Origin: an uncultured Paracoccaceae bacterium
GTDB lineage: Bacteria; Pseudomonadota; Alphaproteobacteria; Rhodobacterales; Rhodobacteraceae
Direction of reading: 5' to 3'
Length of the DNA: 64,000 nucleotides
NCBI GenBank assembly: GCA_947503925.1
Contig: CANNFQ010000001.1
Span: forward strand, 310,001 to 374,000
This document shows positions 17,882 through 27,673 of this stretch, piece after piece. Every line of letters starts with the position of its first letter. Positions within the stretch are counted from its first letter, which is position 1. The notes under the pieces are model-generated. The model made no database searches, was not told the origin of the DNA, and saw only the letters and a program-made list of their open reading frames with translations. A program made the position numbers and the translations under genes.

Positions 17882-19795
17882 ATGTTCACTAAAATCCTGA
17901 TCGCGAACCGGGGCGAGATTGCTTGCCGTGTTATCCAGTCCGCCCGTAAGATGGGTGTCCGGACTGTTGCCGTGTATTCGGATGCTGATGCTGCCGCGTT
18001 GCATGTCCGGCAGGCGGATGAGGCGGTGCGGCTGGGTCCTGCGCCGGTGGCAGAGAGTTATTTGCGCGCTGATCTGATTGTGCAGGCGGCCTTGGATACT
18101 GGCGCGCAAGCGATCCATCCCGGCTATGGTTTTTTGTCCGAGAACCCTGAATTTGTGGAGGCGGTGGAGGCTGCCGGTCTGGTCTTTATCGGCCCGTCCG
18201 CCAAGGCCATTCGTGCCATGGGTCTGAAGGATGCCGCCAAGGCGCTGATGCATGACGCGGGCGTGCCGGTGGTGCCGGGTTACCATGGTGACAATCAGGA
18301 TCCCGATTTTCTGGCCAAGCAGGCCGATCAGATTGGTTACCCCGTCTTGATCAAGGCGGTCGCCGGTGGTGGCGGCAAGGGCATGCGGTTGGTTGAAGCA
18401 CCCTCAAATTTTCCAGAAAATTTGGCATCAGCGCAGGCCGAGGCGCGCACCGCCTTTGGCAATGCGGATGTGCTGATCGAGAAATACATCACCTCGCCCC
18501 GCCATATTGAGGTGCAGGTGTTTGGCGATGGCAGTGATGCGGTGCATCTGTTTGAGCGGGACTGTTCGCTGCAACGCCGCCATCAGAAGGTGATCGAGGA
18601 AGCTCCCGCGCCGGGCATGACGGATGATGTTCGTGCGGCGATGGGGCAGGCCGCTGTCAAGGCGGCCAAGGCGATTGGTTATGCCGGGGCGGGCACGATT
18701 GAATTTATCGTAGATGGGTCCGACGGGCTGCGCCCGGATGGGTTCTGGTTCATGGAGATGAATACGCGGCTGCAGGTGGAGCATCCGGTGACGGAGGCCA
18801 TTACCGGCGTTGATCTGGTGGAATGGCAGTTGCGTGTCGCTGCGGGGGAGGCGTTGCCAGCCCGGCAGGAGGATTTGTCGATTTATGGCCATGCGTTTGA
18901 AGCCCGGCTTTATGCCGAGGATGTCCCCGCCGGGTTCCTGCCCGCGACGGGTGTGATTGATCATCTGGAATTTCCGGCGTCCGCCCGGATTGATAGCGGT
19001 GTTGAAGCCGGGTCCGAGATTTCGCCCTGGTATGATCCGATGATTGCCAAGGTCACGGTGCATGGGCCGGATCGCGCATCGGCGTTGCGGTCATTGTCAT
19101 CGGCGCTGGATGCTACGCAGGTCGCCGGTACGGTGACCAATCTGGGTTTCCTGCGCAAGCTGTCACGGGATGCCGGGTTTGTTGCGGGTGATGTGGATAC
19201 CGGATTGATCGCGCGGGAGGAGGACGCCCTTTGTACCGTGGACCAGCCGACGCCGCGCGATATTGCCCTGGCTGCAATTGTGGCCGCTGATATTGCGGCG
19301 GGGCCGCTGACCGGCTTCACCCTCTGGTCCCCTTTGACCCGCGAGATTACGCTGGGCTTTGATGATACGTCGCATGTGGCGCGATTGACTGTGCAGAACG
19401 CGGCCCGCGTTGATGTTGCCACTGGCGATGAACTGGTGACCCTGACCCATCGCGGCGCGGATTGGGGCATGCCTGCCGTGCGGCATGGCGCGCGCGTCAC
19501 CGTTTTCGGTGCGCGGACGCTGACATTTGATATTGTTGATCCGCTTGATCGCGGCGGGGCGATGGCGGGGGGCGATACGGTGCTGGCCCCGATGCCGGGT
19601 CTGGTCCGTGACGTTGCCGTGCAGGCCGGGCAGGCGGTGGCCGAAGGAGACCGGATTGCCGTGCTGGAAGCGATGAAGATGGAGCATGTGCTACGCGCGC
19701 CACGAGACGGTATTGTGGCTGCGGTCGCTGTGGCGGCGGGCGATCAGGTGACCGCAGGTGCGCTGATTGTGGCATTGGAGGAGGACGCCCCATGA
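17882..19795 (+). CDS. mccA: Methylcrotonyl-CoA carboxylase, biotin-containing (alpha) subunit
   Basis: ATP-dependent biotin carboxylase plus biotin carrier. The 637-residue protein begins MFTKILIANRGEIACRV, has the ATP-grasp loop KAVAGGGGKGMR, the DCSLQRRHQKVIEEAPAP and MNTRLQVEHPVTE signatures of biotin carboxylase, an intermediate BT-type domain, and a C-terminal biotinyl domain with EAMKMEH, where the Lys carries biotin (from BirA, encoded at 47.3 kb). The GST gene starts inside its last codons (ATGA overlap). Confidence 0.96.
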   Translation: MFTKILIANRGEIACRVIQSARKMGVRTVAVYSDADAAALHVRQADEAVRLGPAPVAESYLRADLIVQAALDTGAQAIHPGYGFLSENPEFVEAVEAAGLVFIGPSAKAIRAMGLKDAAKALMHDAGVPVVPGYHGDNQDPDFLAKQADQIGYPVLIKAVAGGGGKGMRLVEAPSNFPENLASAQAEARTAFGNADVLIEKYITSPRHIEVQVFGDGSDAVHLFERDCSLQRRHQKVIEEAPAPGMTDDVRAAMGQAAVKAAKAIGYAGAGTIEFIVDGSDGLRPDGFWFMEMNTRLQVEHPVTEAITGVDLVEWQLRVAAGEALPARQEDLSIYGHAFEARLYAEDVPAGFLPATGVIDHLEFPASARIDSGVEAGSEISPWYDPMIAKVTVHGPDRASALRSLSSALDATQVAGTVTNLGFLRKLSRDAGFVAGDVDTGLIAREEDALCTVDQPTPRDIALAAIVAADIAAGPLTGFTLWSPLTREITLGFDDTSHVARLTVQNAARVDVATGDELVTLTHRGADWGMPAVRHGARVTVFGARTLTFDIVDPLDRGGAMAGGDTVLAPMPGLVRDVAVQAGQAVAEGDRIAVLEAMKMEHVLRAPRDGIVAAVAVAAGDQVTAGALIVALEEDAP

Positions 19796-20442
19796 TCAGA
19801 TTACATCATTGTCATCAAACCCGGTCGATGCGCAGCCTGTGGCTGCTTTACGAAATCGGCGCAGAGTTTGATTTGCAGGTCTATCCGTTTGACAAGACAT
19901 TGCGCGAGGAACCGTACCGGTCACTGAACCCCACTGGCCGGGTGCCGACGCTGGAAATCGACGGCGTGGTGATCACCGAAAGCGGGGCCATTGCCGAATA
20001 TCTGTGCGAGCGCTTTCCCGAGGCGGCCCTGGGTCGAGACCCAGGCCACGAAGACCGGGCGGCCTGGCTCAACTGGATCCATTTCGCCGAGACGATCAGT
20101 CAGCATACTGCCGCCCTGACCCAGCAGCATGTGGCGCTTTATGAAGATCACATGCGTTCGCCCATCATCATGCAGCTGGAGGCGAAGCGCCTTGCCAAGA
20201 CCTTGCGCACGGTTGAGGCTGGATTGCGGGGGGATTACCTGCTGTCGTCGTTTTCGGCGGCGGATATCGGTGTGGGGCAAGCCGTTTACATGGCAGGTCA
20301 TTTTGTTGAACTGGACCAGTTCCCAAAACTGTTTGACTGGTTTGGCCGCTTGCAGACCCGGGGGGCCTATCGCCGGTCATTGCCTGACGGTCCGGGGCTT
20401 TATGCCAAACAATTTTATTCCCCTTGGGACATTCCGTCGTGA
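19792..20442 (+). CDS. Glutathione S-transferase family protein
   Basis: 216 residues with the thioredoxin-like N-terminal domain (HHCHQTRSMRSLWLLYEIG, then GRVPTLEIDGVVITESGAIAEYL carrying the cis-Pro and Glu-Ser glutathione-binding pair) and an all-helical C-terminal domain ending in the FSAADIGVGQAVYMAG region. It overlaps mccA by ATGA and mvaB by GTGA, so it is tightly embedded in the leucine operon. GSTs of this soluble bacterial type use varied substrates. Detoxification of reactive enoyl intermediates is a guess from context. Confidence 0.88.
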   Translation: MIRLHHCHQTRSMRSLWLLYEIGAEFDLQVYPFDKTLREEPYRSLNPTGRVPTLEIDGVVITESGAIAEYLCERFPEAALGRDPGHEDRAAWLNWIHFAETISQHTAALTQQHVALYEDHMRSPIIMQLEAKRLAKTLRTVEAGLRGDYLLSSFSAADIGVGQAVYMAGHFVELDQFPKLFDWFGRLQTRGAYRRSLPDGPGLYAKQFYSPWDIPS

Positions 20443-21299
20443 GCGATTTTGTCCGTATTCACGAGGTGGGCCCACGCGACGGGCTGCAAAATGAGTCGGG
20501 TGTTATTCCGGTCGCTGACAAGGTCGCGTTGATTGATTTGCTGAGCACGTCCGGTTTGCGTGATATCGAGGTGGGCAGTTTTGTCAGCCCCAAATGGGTG
20601 CCGCAGATGGCGGATACCGAACAGGTCCTCGCCGGGCTCACATCTGTAGAGGGCGTAAGCTATGCCGTGCTGGTTCCCAATATGCGCGGTTGGGATGGGT
20701 TTGTGGCCGCCCGTGTCCCTGGCGTGACCTATGAGGTGGCGGTGTTCATTTCCGCATCAGAAGGGTTTTCGCAAAGCAATCTGAATTGTTCGATCGCGGA
20801 ATCGGTGACGCGTTTGACTCCGGTTGTGCGGGCCGCAGCTGGGGCGGGGGTTGGCTTACGTGGCTATGTCTCTTGCGTGACGGATTGCCCGTTTGATGGC
20901 CCGGTGGCCCCCGAGGCCGTTGCGGGTGCCGTAGAGATATTGCTGGCTGTGGCCCCGATGCAATTGTCCTTGGGGGACACGATTGGCAAGGGCACACCAG
21001 ATACAGTGGGCCAAATGCTGGACGCCGTTTTGCAGGTGGCCCCGGCGCAGGTGTTGGCCGGGCATTTTCATGATACTGGCGGGCAAGCGCTTGCCAATAT
21101 CGAAACCTCGCTGGAGATGGGATTGCGCGCCTTTGACAGTGCGGTGGGCGGATTGGGCGGCTGCCCATATGCGCCGGGCGCGCCGGGTAATGTTGCGACC
21201 GGGGCGGTGTTGGATCTGGTTCATTCCCTGGGTTTTGAGACTGGTATCGATGTAGATGTGATTGCAAAAGCGGCCGAGATGGCGCGGGGGATGCGATGA
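20439..21299 (+). CDS. mvaB: Hydroxymethylglutaryl-CoA lyase
   Basis: Cleaves HMG-CoA into acetoacetate and acetyl-CoA, the last step of leucine breakdown. The 286-residue TIM-barrel protein has the catalytic GPRDGLQNE at residues 10-18, VSCVTDCPFDGPV, SLGDTIGKGTP, and GGCPYAPGAPGNVATG with the loop cysteine; the family sequence usually has GASGNVATE, so two positions differ. A GTG start at 20439 overlapping the GST stop is preferred over the in-frame TTG at 20424, because it gives the normal N-terminus. It overlaps liuC by four bases. Confidence 0.94.
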   Translation: MSDFVRIHEVGPRDGLQNESGVIPVADKVALIDLLSTSGLRDIEVGSFVSPKWVPQMADTEQVLAGLTSVEGVSYAVLVPNMRGWDGFVAARVPGVTYEVAVFISASEGFSQSNLNCSIAESVTRLTPVVRAAAGAGVGLRGYVSCVTDCPFDGPVAPEAVAGAVEILLAVAPMQLSLGDTIGKGTPDTVGQMLDAVLQVAPAQVLAGHFHDTGGQALANIETSLEMGLRAFDSAVGGLGGCPYAPGAPGNVATGAVLDLVHSLGFETGIDVDVIAKAAEMARGMR

Positions 21300-22075
21300 T
21301 CAATTTATCTGTGGATAGTCGGGGTGTGGCGACATTGGCACTCGCCCGGCCAGATAAGCATAATGCGCTGTCACAGGCGTTGATTGATGATCTGCGCGAT
21401 GCGGCAGATCGGATCGCGACGGATCGGGGTATTCGCGTTGTGGTGTTGGCCGGGCAGGGCCCGTCATTCTGCGCTGGTGGCGATCTGGGCTGGATGCGCG
21501 ACCAGATGGCCGGTGATGAGGCGATGAAACGTGCCGCCGCCCGATCCATCGCTGAGATGCTGGGCGCGTTGAACCGCCTTCCACAGCCGGTGATTGGTCG
21601 GGTGCATGGGAATGCGTTTGGCGGTGGGGTCGGTATGGCCTGCGTCTGTGACGTGGCCATTGCCGCCGATCATGTGAAGTTTGGCCTGACTGAAACGAAG
21701 CTGGGTCTGATCCCGGCGACGATTGGGCCCTATGTGCTCGCCCGGATGGGAGAGGCGCATGCCCGCCGCGTGTTCATGTCGAGCCGCGTTTTTGATGCGG
21801 CAGAGGCGGTCACCCTTGGCATTGTCGCCAAGGCGGTGCCTGCGGATGATCTTGACGTGGCTGTTGAGGCGGAAGTTATCCCTTATCTGGCTTGTGCGCC
21901 GGGGGCGGTTGCGGCGGCCAAGGCCTATGCCCGGTCGCTGGGCCCTGTGATTGACGCGGCGACGGTTGCGCGGTCAATCGATGCGCTGATTGCACAGTGG
22001 AACGGCGACGAGGCCCCGGAGGGCATCGCGGCCTTCTTTAAAAAGCGTAAACCGCGCTGGAACACTGCGTCATAA
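21296..22075 (+). CDS. liuC: Methylglutaconyl-CoA hydratase (enoyl-CoA hydratase family)
   Basis: Hydrates 3-methylglutaconyl-CoA to HMG-CoA, joining the carboxylase and lyase steps. The 259-residue crotonase-fold protein has the CoA/oxyanion segment GPSFCAGGDLGWMRDQ and the second oxyanion loop GRVHGNAFGGGVGMACVCDVAIAADHVKFGLTE. The specific assignment rests on operon context and the CAGGDLGWM motif common in methylglutaconyl-CoA hydratases. Its start overlaps the mvaB stop (ATGA). It is the last gene of the operon; the next gene follows after 72 bases. Confidence 0.92.
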   Translation: MINLSVDSRGVATLALARPDKHNALSQALIDDLRDAADRIATDRGIRVVVLAGQGPSFCAGGDLGWMRDQMAGDEAMKRAAARSIAEMLGALNRLPQPVIGRVHGNAFGGGVGMACVCDVAIAADHVKFGLTETKLGLIPATIGPYVLARMGEAHARRVFMSSRVFDAAEAVTLGIVAKAVPADDLDVAVEAEVIPYLACAPGAVAAAKAYARSLGPVIDAATVARSIDALIAQWNGDEAPEGIAAFFKKRKPRWNTAS

Positions 22076-22147
22076 GGTAATCGTCAGATTTCCGTCTCAC
22101 TTTGGACCGATTTTCAGGGTTGTTTGGGCCAACGAAAGGGGACCCGG

Positions 22148-23089
22148 ATGCAGTTTGATTGGCCTACACCAGACCAAATTATCTATCGTATCAGTCGCTT
22201 GCGCAGACTTGTCGCGTTTGCCGTTGCGATTCCCGTTACGATCCTGCTGCTGGGGTCGCTGATTGATCCAAGTTTCATTGACCCTGATCGCGCGACAATG
22301 GCGGCGATTGCGGTTGCATTGTTGGTGTCGGGCCATGTGGCCTTGTTCCCCAATGCCTCGTTGGAAACCCTGAGCCTATCGATTGCGGTGACGCTGCTGG
22401 TAATCGCTGCACCGGGGATCAAGGCGTTGAGCCTGCTGGCCCCGCCTGCCTATGCGAATGCCGCGCTGATCATGTTGGTGATCCTGTCAGTTTTGGCCTT
22501 GGGTGCGATGATGGCCGTGATGCAACTTGGCTTCGGGCTGTTGATGATGGCCGGTCCGGTGCTGCGGTTGCGCCTGCGTGGTACGGTGGATGTGCCGTGT
22601 TCGTCGGATGTTGCCCGCAGCCAGTTTGCCTTGCAGCCAAGTGCGCGCCGGGGCCGTATCCTGACCGGTGTGACCGACAAGAACGGATTTTTTGATGTGG
22701 CAATTATCGCCCCGCAAATTGCGGATCCCGAAACGCCGTCGCAGCCAATGGTCGTTCGCTTGGCGGCAAAGATCATTGAACAGTCCGCTCACGAACAACA
22801 GACCATGCTGGTTTTGCCAAATGGCGCCGTCACGGTCACGTCCGAGCGGTTTACAGCGACCGCCGGAGGCTGCCGGGTCGAGATTACTGAACTGCCCGGC
22901 GATTTTACGCTTGGTATGCATCTCATGTTCTGGTTGACCGATCAGCAGATGGATAACCTGACAGAGACCGCTGACCAGATCACTGGTGCGCTGGGCCGGG
23001 CCAATGGGCAAGCCCACGGGGTGTCATTTTTGGCAGTTGCCGGTGCGATCCTGTCGCCGCGTCAACCGGTTGCTGATCGCGCAGAATAA
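22148..23089 (+). CDS. Membrane protein of unknown function
   Basis: 313 residues from the ATG at 22148, which has GAAAGGGGACC before it; the in-frame TTG upstream is less likely. The N-terminal half has four hydrophobic segments (about 22-45, 53-70, 75-100 and 105-140), and the C-terminal half is soluble and beta-rich with no family recognised. It sits just upstream of nuoA on the same strand, but a promoter candidate separates them. Function unknown. Confidence 0.75.
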   Translation: MQFDWPTPDQIIYRISRLRRLVAFAVAIPVTILLLGSLIDPSFIDPDRATMAAIAVALLVSGHVALFPNASLETLSLSIAVTLLVIAAPGIKALSLLAPPAYANAALIMLVILSVLALGAMMAVMQLGFGLLMMAGPVLRLRLRGTVDVPCSSDVARSQFALQPSARRGRILTGVTDKNGFFDVAIIAPQIADPETPSQPMVVRLAAKIIEQSAHEQQTMLVLPNGAVTVTSERFTATAGGCRVEITELPGDFTLGMHLMFWLTDQQMDNLTETADQITGALGRANGQAHGVSFLAVAGAILSPRQPVADRAE

Positions 23090-23125
23090 CCCGTCGGTAT
23101 CGGGCTGCATCACGGCGGGCATTGG

Positions 23126-23176
23126 TTGACCCCCGCTGTCGCCGGCGCTATGCAACGAAAAGCGCCATCGAGGCGC
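23126..23176 (+). promoter_or_regulatory. Candidate nuo promoter and leader hairpin
   Basis: TTGACC at 23126-23131 and TATGCA at 23149-23154 with a 17-base spacer could start the nuo transcript. In the leader, GCGCC-ATCGA-GGCGC (23162-23176) forms a small stem-loop just before the AAAGGAA ribosome-binding site at about 23184-23190. The -10 is weak, so this is a candidate only. Confidence 0.4.
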
Positions 23177-23196
23177 CTTGCCGAAAGGAAAGCCCG

Positions 23197-23562
23197 TTGC
23201 AGGAAATGTTGTCAGAGTATCTGCCGATCATGATTTTTCTTGGACTGGCCATTGCGCTTGGCCTGATTCTGATCCTGGCGGCGGCCATTGTGGCGGTGCG
23301 TAATCCTGACCCGGAAAAAGTGTCGGCCTATGAATGTGGTTTTAACGCTTTTGATGATGCGCGGATGAAATTCGATGTCCGTTTCTATCTGGTGTCGATC
23401 CTGTTCATTATCTTCGATCTTGAGGTGGCGTTCCTGTTCCCATGGGCCGTGGCTTTTGCCGATATCTCGATGGTCGGTTTCTGGTCGATGATGGTATTTT
23501 TGGCCGTGCTGACCATCGGCTTTGCATATGAATGGAAAAAGGGTGCCCTTGAGTGGGAATGA
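23197..23562 (+). CDS. nuoA: NADH-quinone oxidoreductase subunit A (NuoA)
   Basis: Small membrane subunit of complex I at the junction of arm and membrane. 121 residues with three transmembrane helices (about 8-30, 62-82 and 90-110) and the conserved [24 protein letters not shown] region, whose Cys lies in the loop near the quinone channel. A TTG start at 23197 is chosen: it lies six bases from AAAGGAA and gives the expected start before [10 protein letters not shown]. The first ATG (23206) is too far from that site, and the open frame upstream lacks family sequence. An antisense cyclase gene separates it from nuoB. Confidence 0.95.
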   Translation: MQEMLSEYLPIMIFLGLAIALGLILILAAAIVAVRNPDPEKVSAYECGFNAFDDARMKFDVRFYLVSILFIIFDLEVAFLFPWAVAFADISMVGFWSMMVFLAVLTIGFAYEWKKGALEWE

Positions 23563-23583
23563 TGCTTTGCACGGACCCACAAG

Positions 23584-24996
23584 TCAGGCCACGTGCACCG
23601 TGTCTGACTGAATGATCCCATCTGCGTAAAAGACGGGTTCCAGCGTGCGTTGCACCTTAGCCCGGTACATGGCCCGATCCGCGTTTTTCAATAGCTGATT
23701 CCATGTGATCCCTGGCTTTGCAACAGCGACCCCTATCGAGGGTCGCACGATATGCGCGTCATCGCCAATGCGTACTGCGGGCTGAGTCGCTTTGACGATC
23801 CGCTTGGCCATGAAAGACGCCGCCTGGCAGGGGGCTGGATCGATCAGAACACATAGGAATTCATCGCCGCCGAGCCGCACGCTATGGTCGGTTTCGCGGG
23901 TGGCGCCGGTGATCCGCTCTGCCAAGATTTGCAAGGCAAGGTCGCCCGCGTCATGGCCCAACCTGTCATTGAGTTGCTTGAACCCGTTCAGATCAAGATA
24001 GATGATCGCCGCATGCCCTTTTTCAAGCGCATCCATCATAGGTTTGCCTGAGACAAGTTCATCCATGCCAGCGCGGTTCAGCAACCCGGTCAGCTTGTCG
24101 GTACGTGCCCGATGCCGTTCCCGCAGGAATGCGGCTGTTTGTTTGGCGGCAATCCGGCCGACATGGCATGTTGCCGCTAATGTCAGCAGGGAAAGAACCA
24201 GCACTATCGGCAAGATCGCAGAGAGCAATGCTGACCCGGGTCGTGGTGCATCCCATCGGACATGGCCGATCGTCTGCCCCATCAGGTCAAGCAGCGACAA
24301 ATTCATTTCATGAGCGTGCGTTTCGCCGTCGGTGTGAAGCTCGACGTTTTGTAGCAGGATTTGCCCACCGATATCTGCCAAGCGATCTTCGGAAAGCCAT
24401 TTTCCGGCCACCATGATCGGCAGGTCCTGTGCCGTCATGTCGCCCAGATCATCGGGTCGGATATATCCGGTGGCGACGGCGGCCAATTGCCCGTAAACCA
24501 CCGCAAACTCCGACACCAAAGGGTAAGGTTCAAGCGGTTGCGCCAGCAGTTGGGGGCGGACCTGCGCGACCAAGTCACGATCCACCAAGGCGATGTCGGA
24601 CCCTTCTTCGTCTGTCACGTAGCCGTAGATTGGCGTGCCATCCACATCGATGACATAGATGAAATCGAAAGTTTCGCTATCCGATGCACCCGACCCGAAA
24701 TTGTCATAGAGCCCGTCATCATCGCGGTTGCTGACCAGTTCAAAGGCCAGATCCCAATGGGCGTAGTCGGTTGTTGTCAAGGCGATGCTGGACAATTCGG
24801 CCGCAAGGGCGGTTTCAAAGAGGTTGCGCGCGTTATCCGCCGCCAGATTATTGACCTGAACAGCCATCCAAAGCGCGAGCCCAACGCTGACAACCACGCC
24901 GACAACGCCATTGGCCACCGCGGTCCCCACGATCCGTTTTGGCAGTCCCTGCGTTTCGTCAAACTTGCGATGCATAGTCTTGGCGCGCGTTTCCAT
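23584..24996 (-). CDS. CHASE4-GGDEF diguanylate cyclase, membrane sensor
   Basis: 470-residue predicted c-di-GMP synthase. A membrane helix at about 20-40 is followed by a periplasmic CHASE4-type domain (LTTTDYAHWDLAFELV, then FDFIYVIDVDGTPIYGY), a second membrane helix at about 262-282, and a C-terminal GGDEF domain. The active-site motif is intact (GGDEF, residues 376-380), and an inhibitory I-site RETD lies exactly five residues before it (367-370), so feedback control is expected. No EAL domain. It is encoded on the minus strand between nuoA and nuoB, splitting the nuo operon. Start at 24996, with a possible internal start at residue 8. Confidence 0.92.
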   Translation of the reverse strand: METRAKTMHRKFDETQGLPKRIVGTAVANGVVGVVVSVGLALWMAVQVNNLAADNARNLFETALAAELSSIALTTTDYAHWDLAFELVSNRDDDGLYDNFGSGASDSETFDFIYVIDVDGTPIYGYVTDEEGSDIALVDRDLVAQVRPQLLAQPLEPYPLVSEFAVVYGQLAAVATGYIRPDDLGDMTAQDLPIMVAGKWLSEDRLADIGGQILLQNVELHTDGETHAHEMNLSLLDLMGQTIGHVRWDAPRPGSALLSAILPIVLVLSLLTLAATCHVGRIAAKQTAAFLRERHRARTDKLTGLLNRAGMDELVSGKPMMDALEKGHAAIIYLDLNGFKQLNDRLGHDAGDLALQILAERITGATRETDHSVRLGGDEFLCVLIDPAPCQAASFMAKRIVKATQPAVRIGDDAHIVRPSIGVAVAKPGITWNQLLKNADRAMYRAKVQRTLEPVFYADGIIQSDTVHVA

Positions 24997-25134
24997 CGCG
25001 TGACGCTAGGCAATTTGGATTAATAATTGCTTTGTAGCGGAGTATTTATTGTGCTGATCTGCGGAGTTTGACCGCGTTTGATGATCGGTTGCATGCTTGA
25101 CCTTGGCGGGTCCGCCGCTTAGGTCAGGGACTGA

Positions 25135-25716
<582 letters not shown>

Positions 25717-25741
25717 GCCGCATGTCTAGAAGGATTTTATC

Positions 25742-26353
25742 ATGACCGAAGCCTTGCAAGAACTCGGCACCCATCTGGAACTCAAGCGCACCGATTGCGT
25801 GATGTCCTGGGAGGTTGTCCATGATGAGCTAACGGTGACGGTTGCGCCCTCATCGCTGGTCAGCTTTGTTGAGTTTCTCAAAACCGACGCGACTTGCAAG
25901 TTTTCGTCGCTGGTCGATATCACTGCCGTGGACTACCCCAGCCGGGCCAAGCGTTTTGATGTCGTGTATCATTTCCTGAGCATGTATCAGAACCACCGCA
26001 TCAGGCTGCGCGTCCAGATCCGGGAAGAGGATATGCTGCCGTCGATCATGTCGGTCCACCCTTCGGCCAACTGGTTTGAACGTGAAGTGTTCGACATGTT
26101 TGGCATTCTGTTTTCCGGCCATCCTGACTTGCGCCGCCTGTTGACGGATTATGGTTTCCGTGGCCATCCGCTGCGCAAGGATTTCCCGACCACCGGCTAT
26201 ACCGAGGTGCGGTATGACGAAGTGCAAAAGCGCGTTGTGTATGAACCGGTCAATTTGGTCCAGGAATACCGCCAGTTTGATTTCATGTCGCCCTGGGAAG
26301 GTGCCGAATACATCCTGCCGGGGGATGAGAAGAAAGACGAGAAGGCAAGCTGA
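25742..26353 (+). CDS. nuoC: NADH-quinone oxidoreductase subunit C (NuoC)
   Basis: 30-kDa-type subunit of the peripheral arm, here separate from NuoD. 203 residues with the family stretch [46 protein letters not shown] near residues 105-150 and the terminal [13 protein letters not shown]. Length is typical for alphaproteobacteria. Its stop overlaps the ATG of the following GFA-type gene by one base. Confidence 0.97.
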   Translation: MTEALQELGTHLELKRTDCVMSWEVVHDELTVTVAPSSLVSFVEFLKTDATCKFSSLVDITAVDYPSRAKRFDVVYHFLSMYQNHRIRLRVQIREEDMLPSIMSVHPSANWFEREVFDMFGILFSGHPDLRRLLTDYGFRGHPLRKDFPTTGYTEVRYDEVQKRVVYEPVNLVQEYRQFDFMSPWEGAEYILPGDEKKDEKAS

Positions 26354-26781
26354 TGTCAGCACTTCCAGGCAAATGCATGTGCGGGGCTTGCAGTTTCACT
26401 GCGACGCCGACGGTAGGTGGTCTGGGGGCAGGGGCCTGTCATTGCGGGATGTGCCGCAAGTGGTCGGGCGGTATGTATCTGTCGGTTGATTGTGGGTCGT
26501 CAGTTGAGTTTGACGATGGCGCCCCGGTTGGGTCCTATAAAGGGTCCGAATGGGGTGAGCGGCTGTTTTGCAAAGACTGCGGTTCGTCACTGTTGTGGCA
26601 GACGCAGGACGGCCAGAATCAGCATGTGTCCGTTCAGGCGTTCGAAGACCCGTCCCAATTCGAGATCGGCATGCAGGTTTTCATCGACAAAAAGCCCGGC
26701 AACTACGCGTTGGCAGCTGAGACCAAGACCATGACCGAGGCTGAGGTTTTTGCCATGTTTGCGCCGGACGGGGATGGCTGA
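26353..26781 (+). CDS. GFA / CENP-V family zinc-binding protein
   Basis: 142 residues of the glutathione-dependent formaldehyde-activating enzyme family. Zinc ligands are seen in CMCGAC near the start, ACHCGMCRKWSGG at about 29-41, and LFCKDCGSSLLW near 70. Most members bind zinc in a Mss4-like fold, and few have a proven reaction. Its start overlaps the nuoC stop (TGATG), and the sulfotransferase start lies inside its end, so it is translated with nuo genes. Nothing in it suggests a complex I role. Confidence 0.88.
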   Translation: MSALPGKCMCGACSFTATPTVGGLGAGACHCGMCRKWSGGMYLSVDCGSSVEFDDGAPVGSYKGSEWGERLFCKDCGSSLLWQTQDGQNQHVSVQAFEDPSQFEIGMQVFIDKKPGNYALAAETKTMTEAEVFAMFAPDGDG

Positions 26782-27673
26782 GCCAGCTATTCTGTTCTGT
26801 GTCGGGGCGACCAAGGCGGGAACATCCTGGCTATACCGCTATCTACACGACCACCCGGATTGTTCGCTGCCTGCAGTGAAGGAAGCCCATTATTGGGATA
26901 CGTTTGATGTGGATGCGCGCGACCGGCAGGTGGCTGCTTTCAAGGTTCGTCTGCGCGAGTTACGCGATCTGCGTGAACAGGCGGAAAAGGCCGGGCGGGG
27001 TTGGCAGGTGACGAATGTGACCCGCCGAATCTCTGACATGAAAAACCTGATGGCGGTAATCGCGGGGGACCGTGCCGATGATCAGGCCTATGCCAATTGG
27101 CTGACCGGTCGTGTGGAAGGGGTGAAGCTGTTTGCTGACATTACCCCCAATTACGCGACCTTGGCGGATGAGATGCTGGCCCGGATGCTGGCCCTGTCGC
27201 CGCAAACACGCGTGCTATTCTTGATCCGTGATCCGTTGGACCGGCTTTGGTCGCATATCCGCATGCAGGCCCGCCGCCAACGACAGAGCCATGAAGTTTA
27301 TGAAAAGAAGGCCAATAACATCCTTTACCGGATGCTGAATCGGGGGCAGGAGACCCATATTCTGGAACGCGGCGATTATCCCAATATCATTCGCAAGCTG
27401 CGCCGGGTGATCCCCGAAGACCGCCTGATGATTGCCTTTACAGAAAATGTCATGAGGCAGAATGGCATCTCGCATCTTGCGGATTTCCTTGGTATTAGCC
27501 CTGTAACGCCCGATGTGGCGGCCCCGGTCCATCAAGGGCCCGAGGTCGTGATGTTGGAAAAACTGCGTCCCCGGGCGCTGAAACTGTTGAATGAACATTA
27601 CGAATGGGTCGCACGCAATATTGGCCCACTGCCAGATCGTTGGCAGGAAAACCGCGCGAGGATGACAGGATGA
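26774..27673 (+). CDS. Sulfotransferase family protein
   Basis: 299 residues. The PAPS 5'-phosphosulfate loop is at the N-terminus ([20 protein letters not shown], residues about 9-28), and the 3'-phosphate-binding part is [14 protein letters not shown] near 150. ATG 26774 overlaps the GFA gene by eight bases. Its stop overlaps the nuoD start (ATGA). Relatives act on carbohydrates or lipids, but the acceptor is unknown. A sulfotransferase coupled to nuoD is unexpected. Confidence 0.85.
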   Translation: MAEPAILFCVGATKAGTSWLYRYLHDHPDCSLPAVKEAHYWDTFDVDARDRQVAAFKVRLRELRDLREQAEKAGRGWQVTNVTRRISDMKNLMAVIAGDRADDQAYANWLTGRVEGVKLFADITPNYATLADEMLARMLALSPQTRVLFLIRDPLDRLWSHIRMQARRQRQSHEVYEKKANNILYRMLNRGQETHILERGDYPNIIRKLRRVIPEDRLMIAFTENVMRQNGISHLADFLGISPVTPDVAAPVHQGPEVVMLEKLRPRALKLLNEHYEWVARNIGPLPDRWQENRARMTG

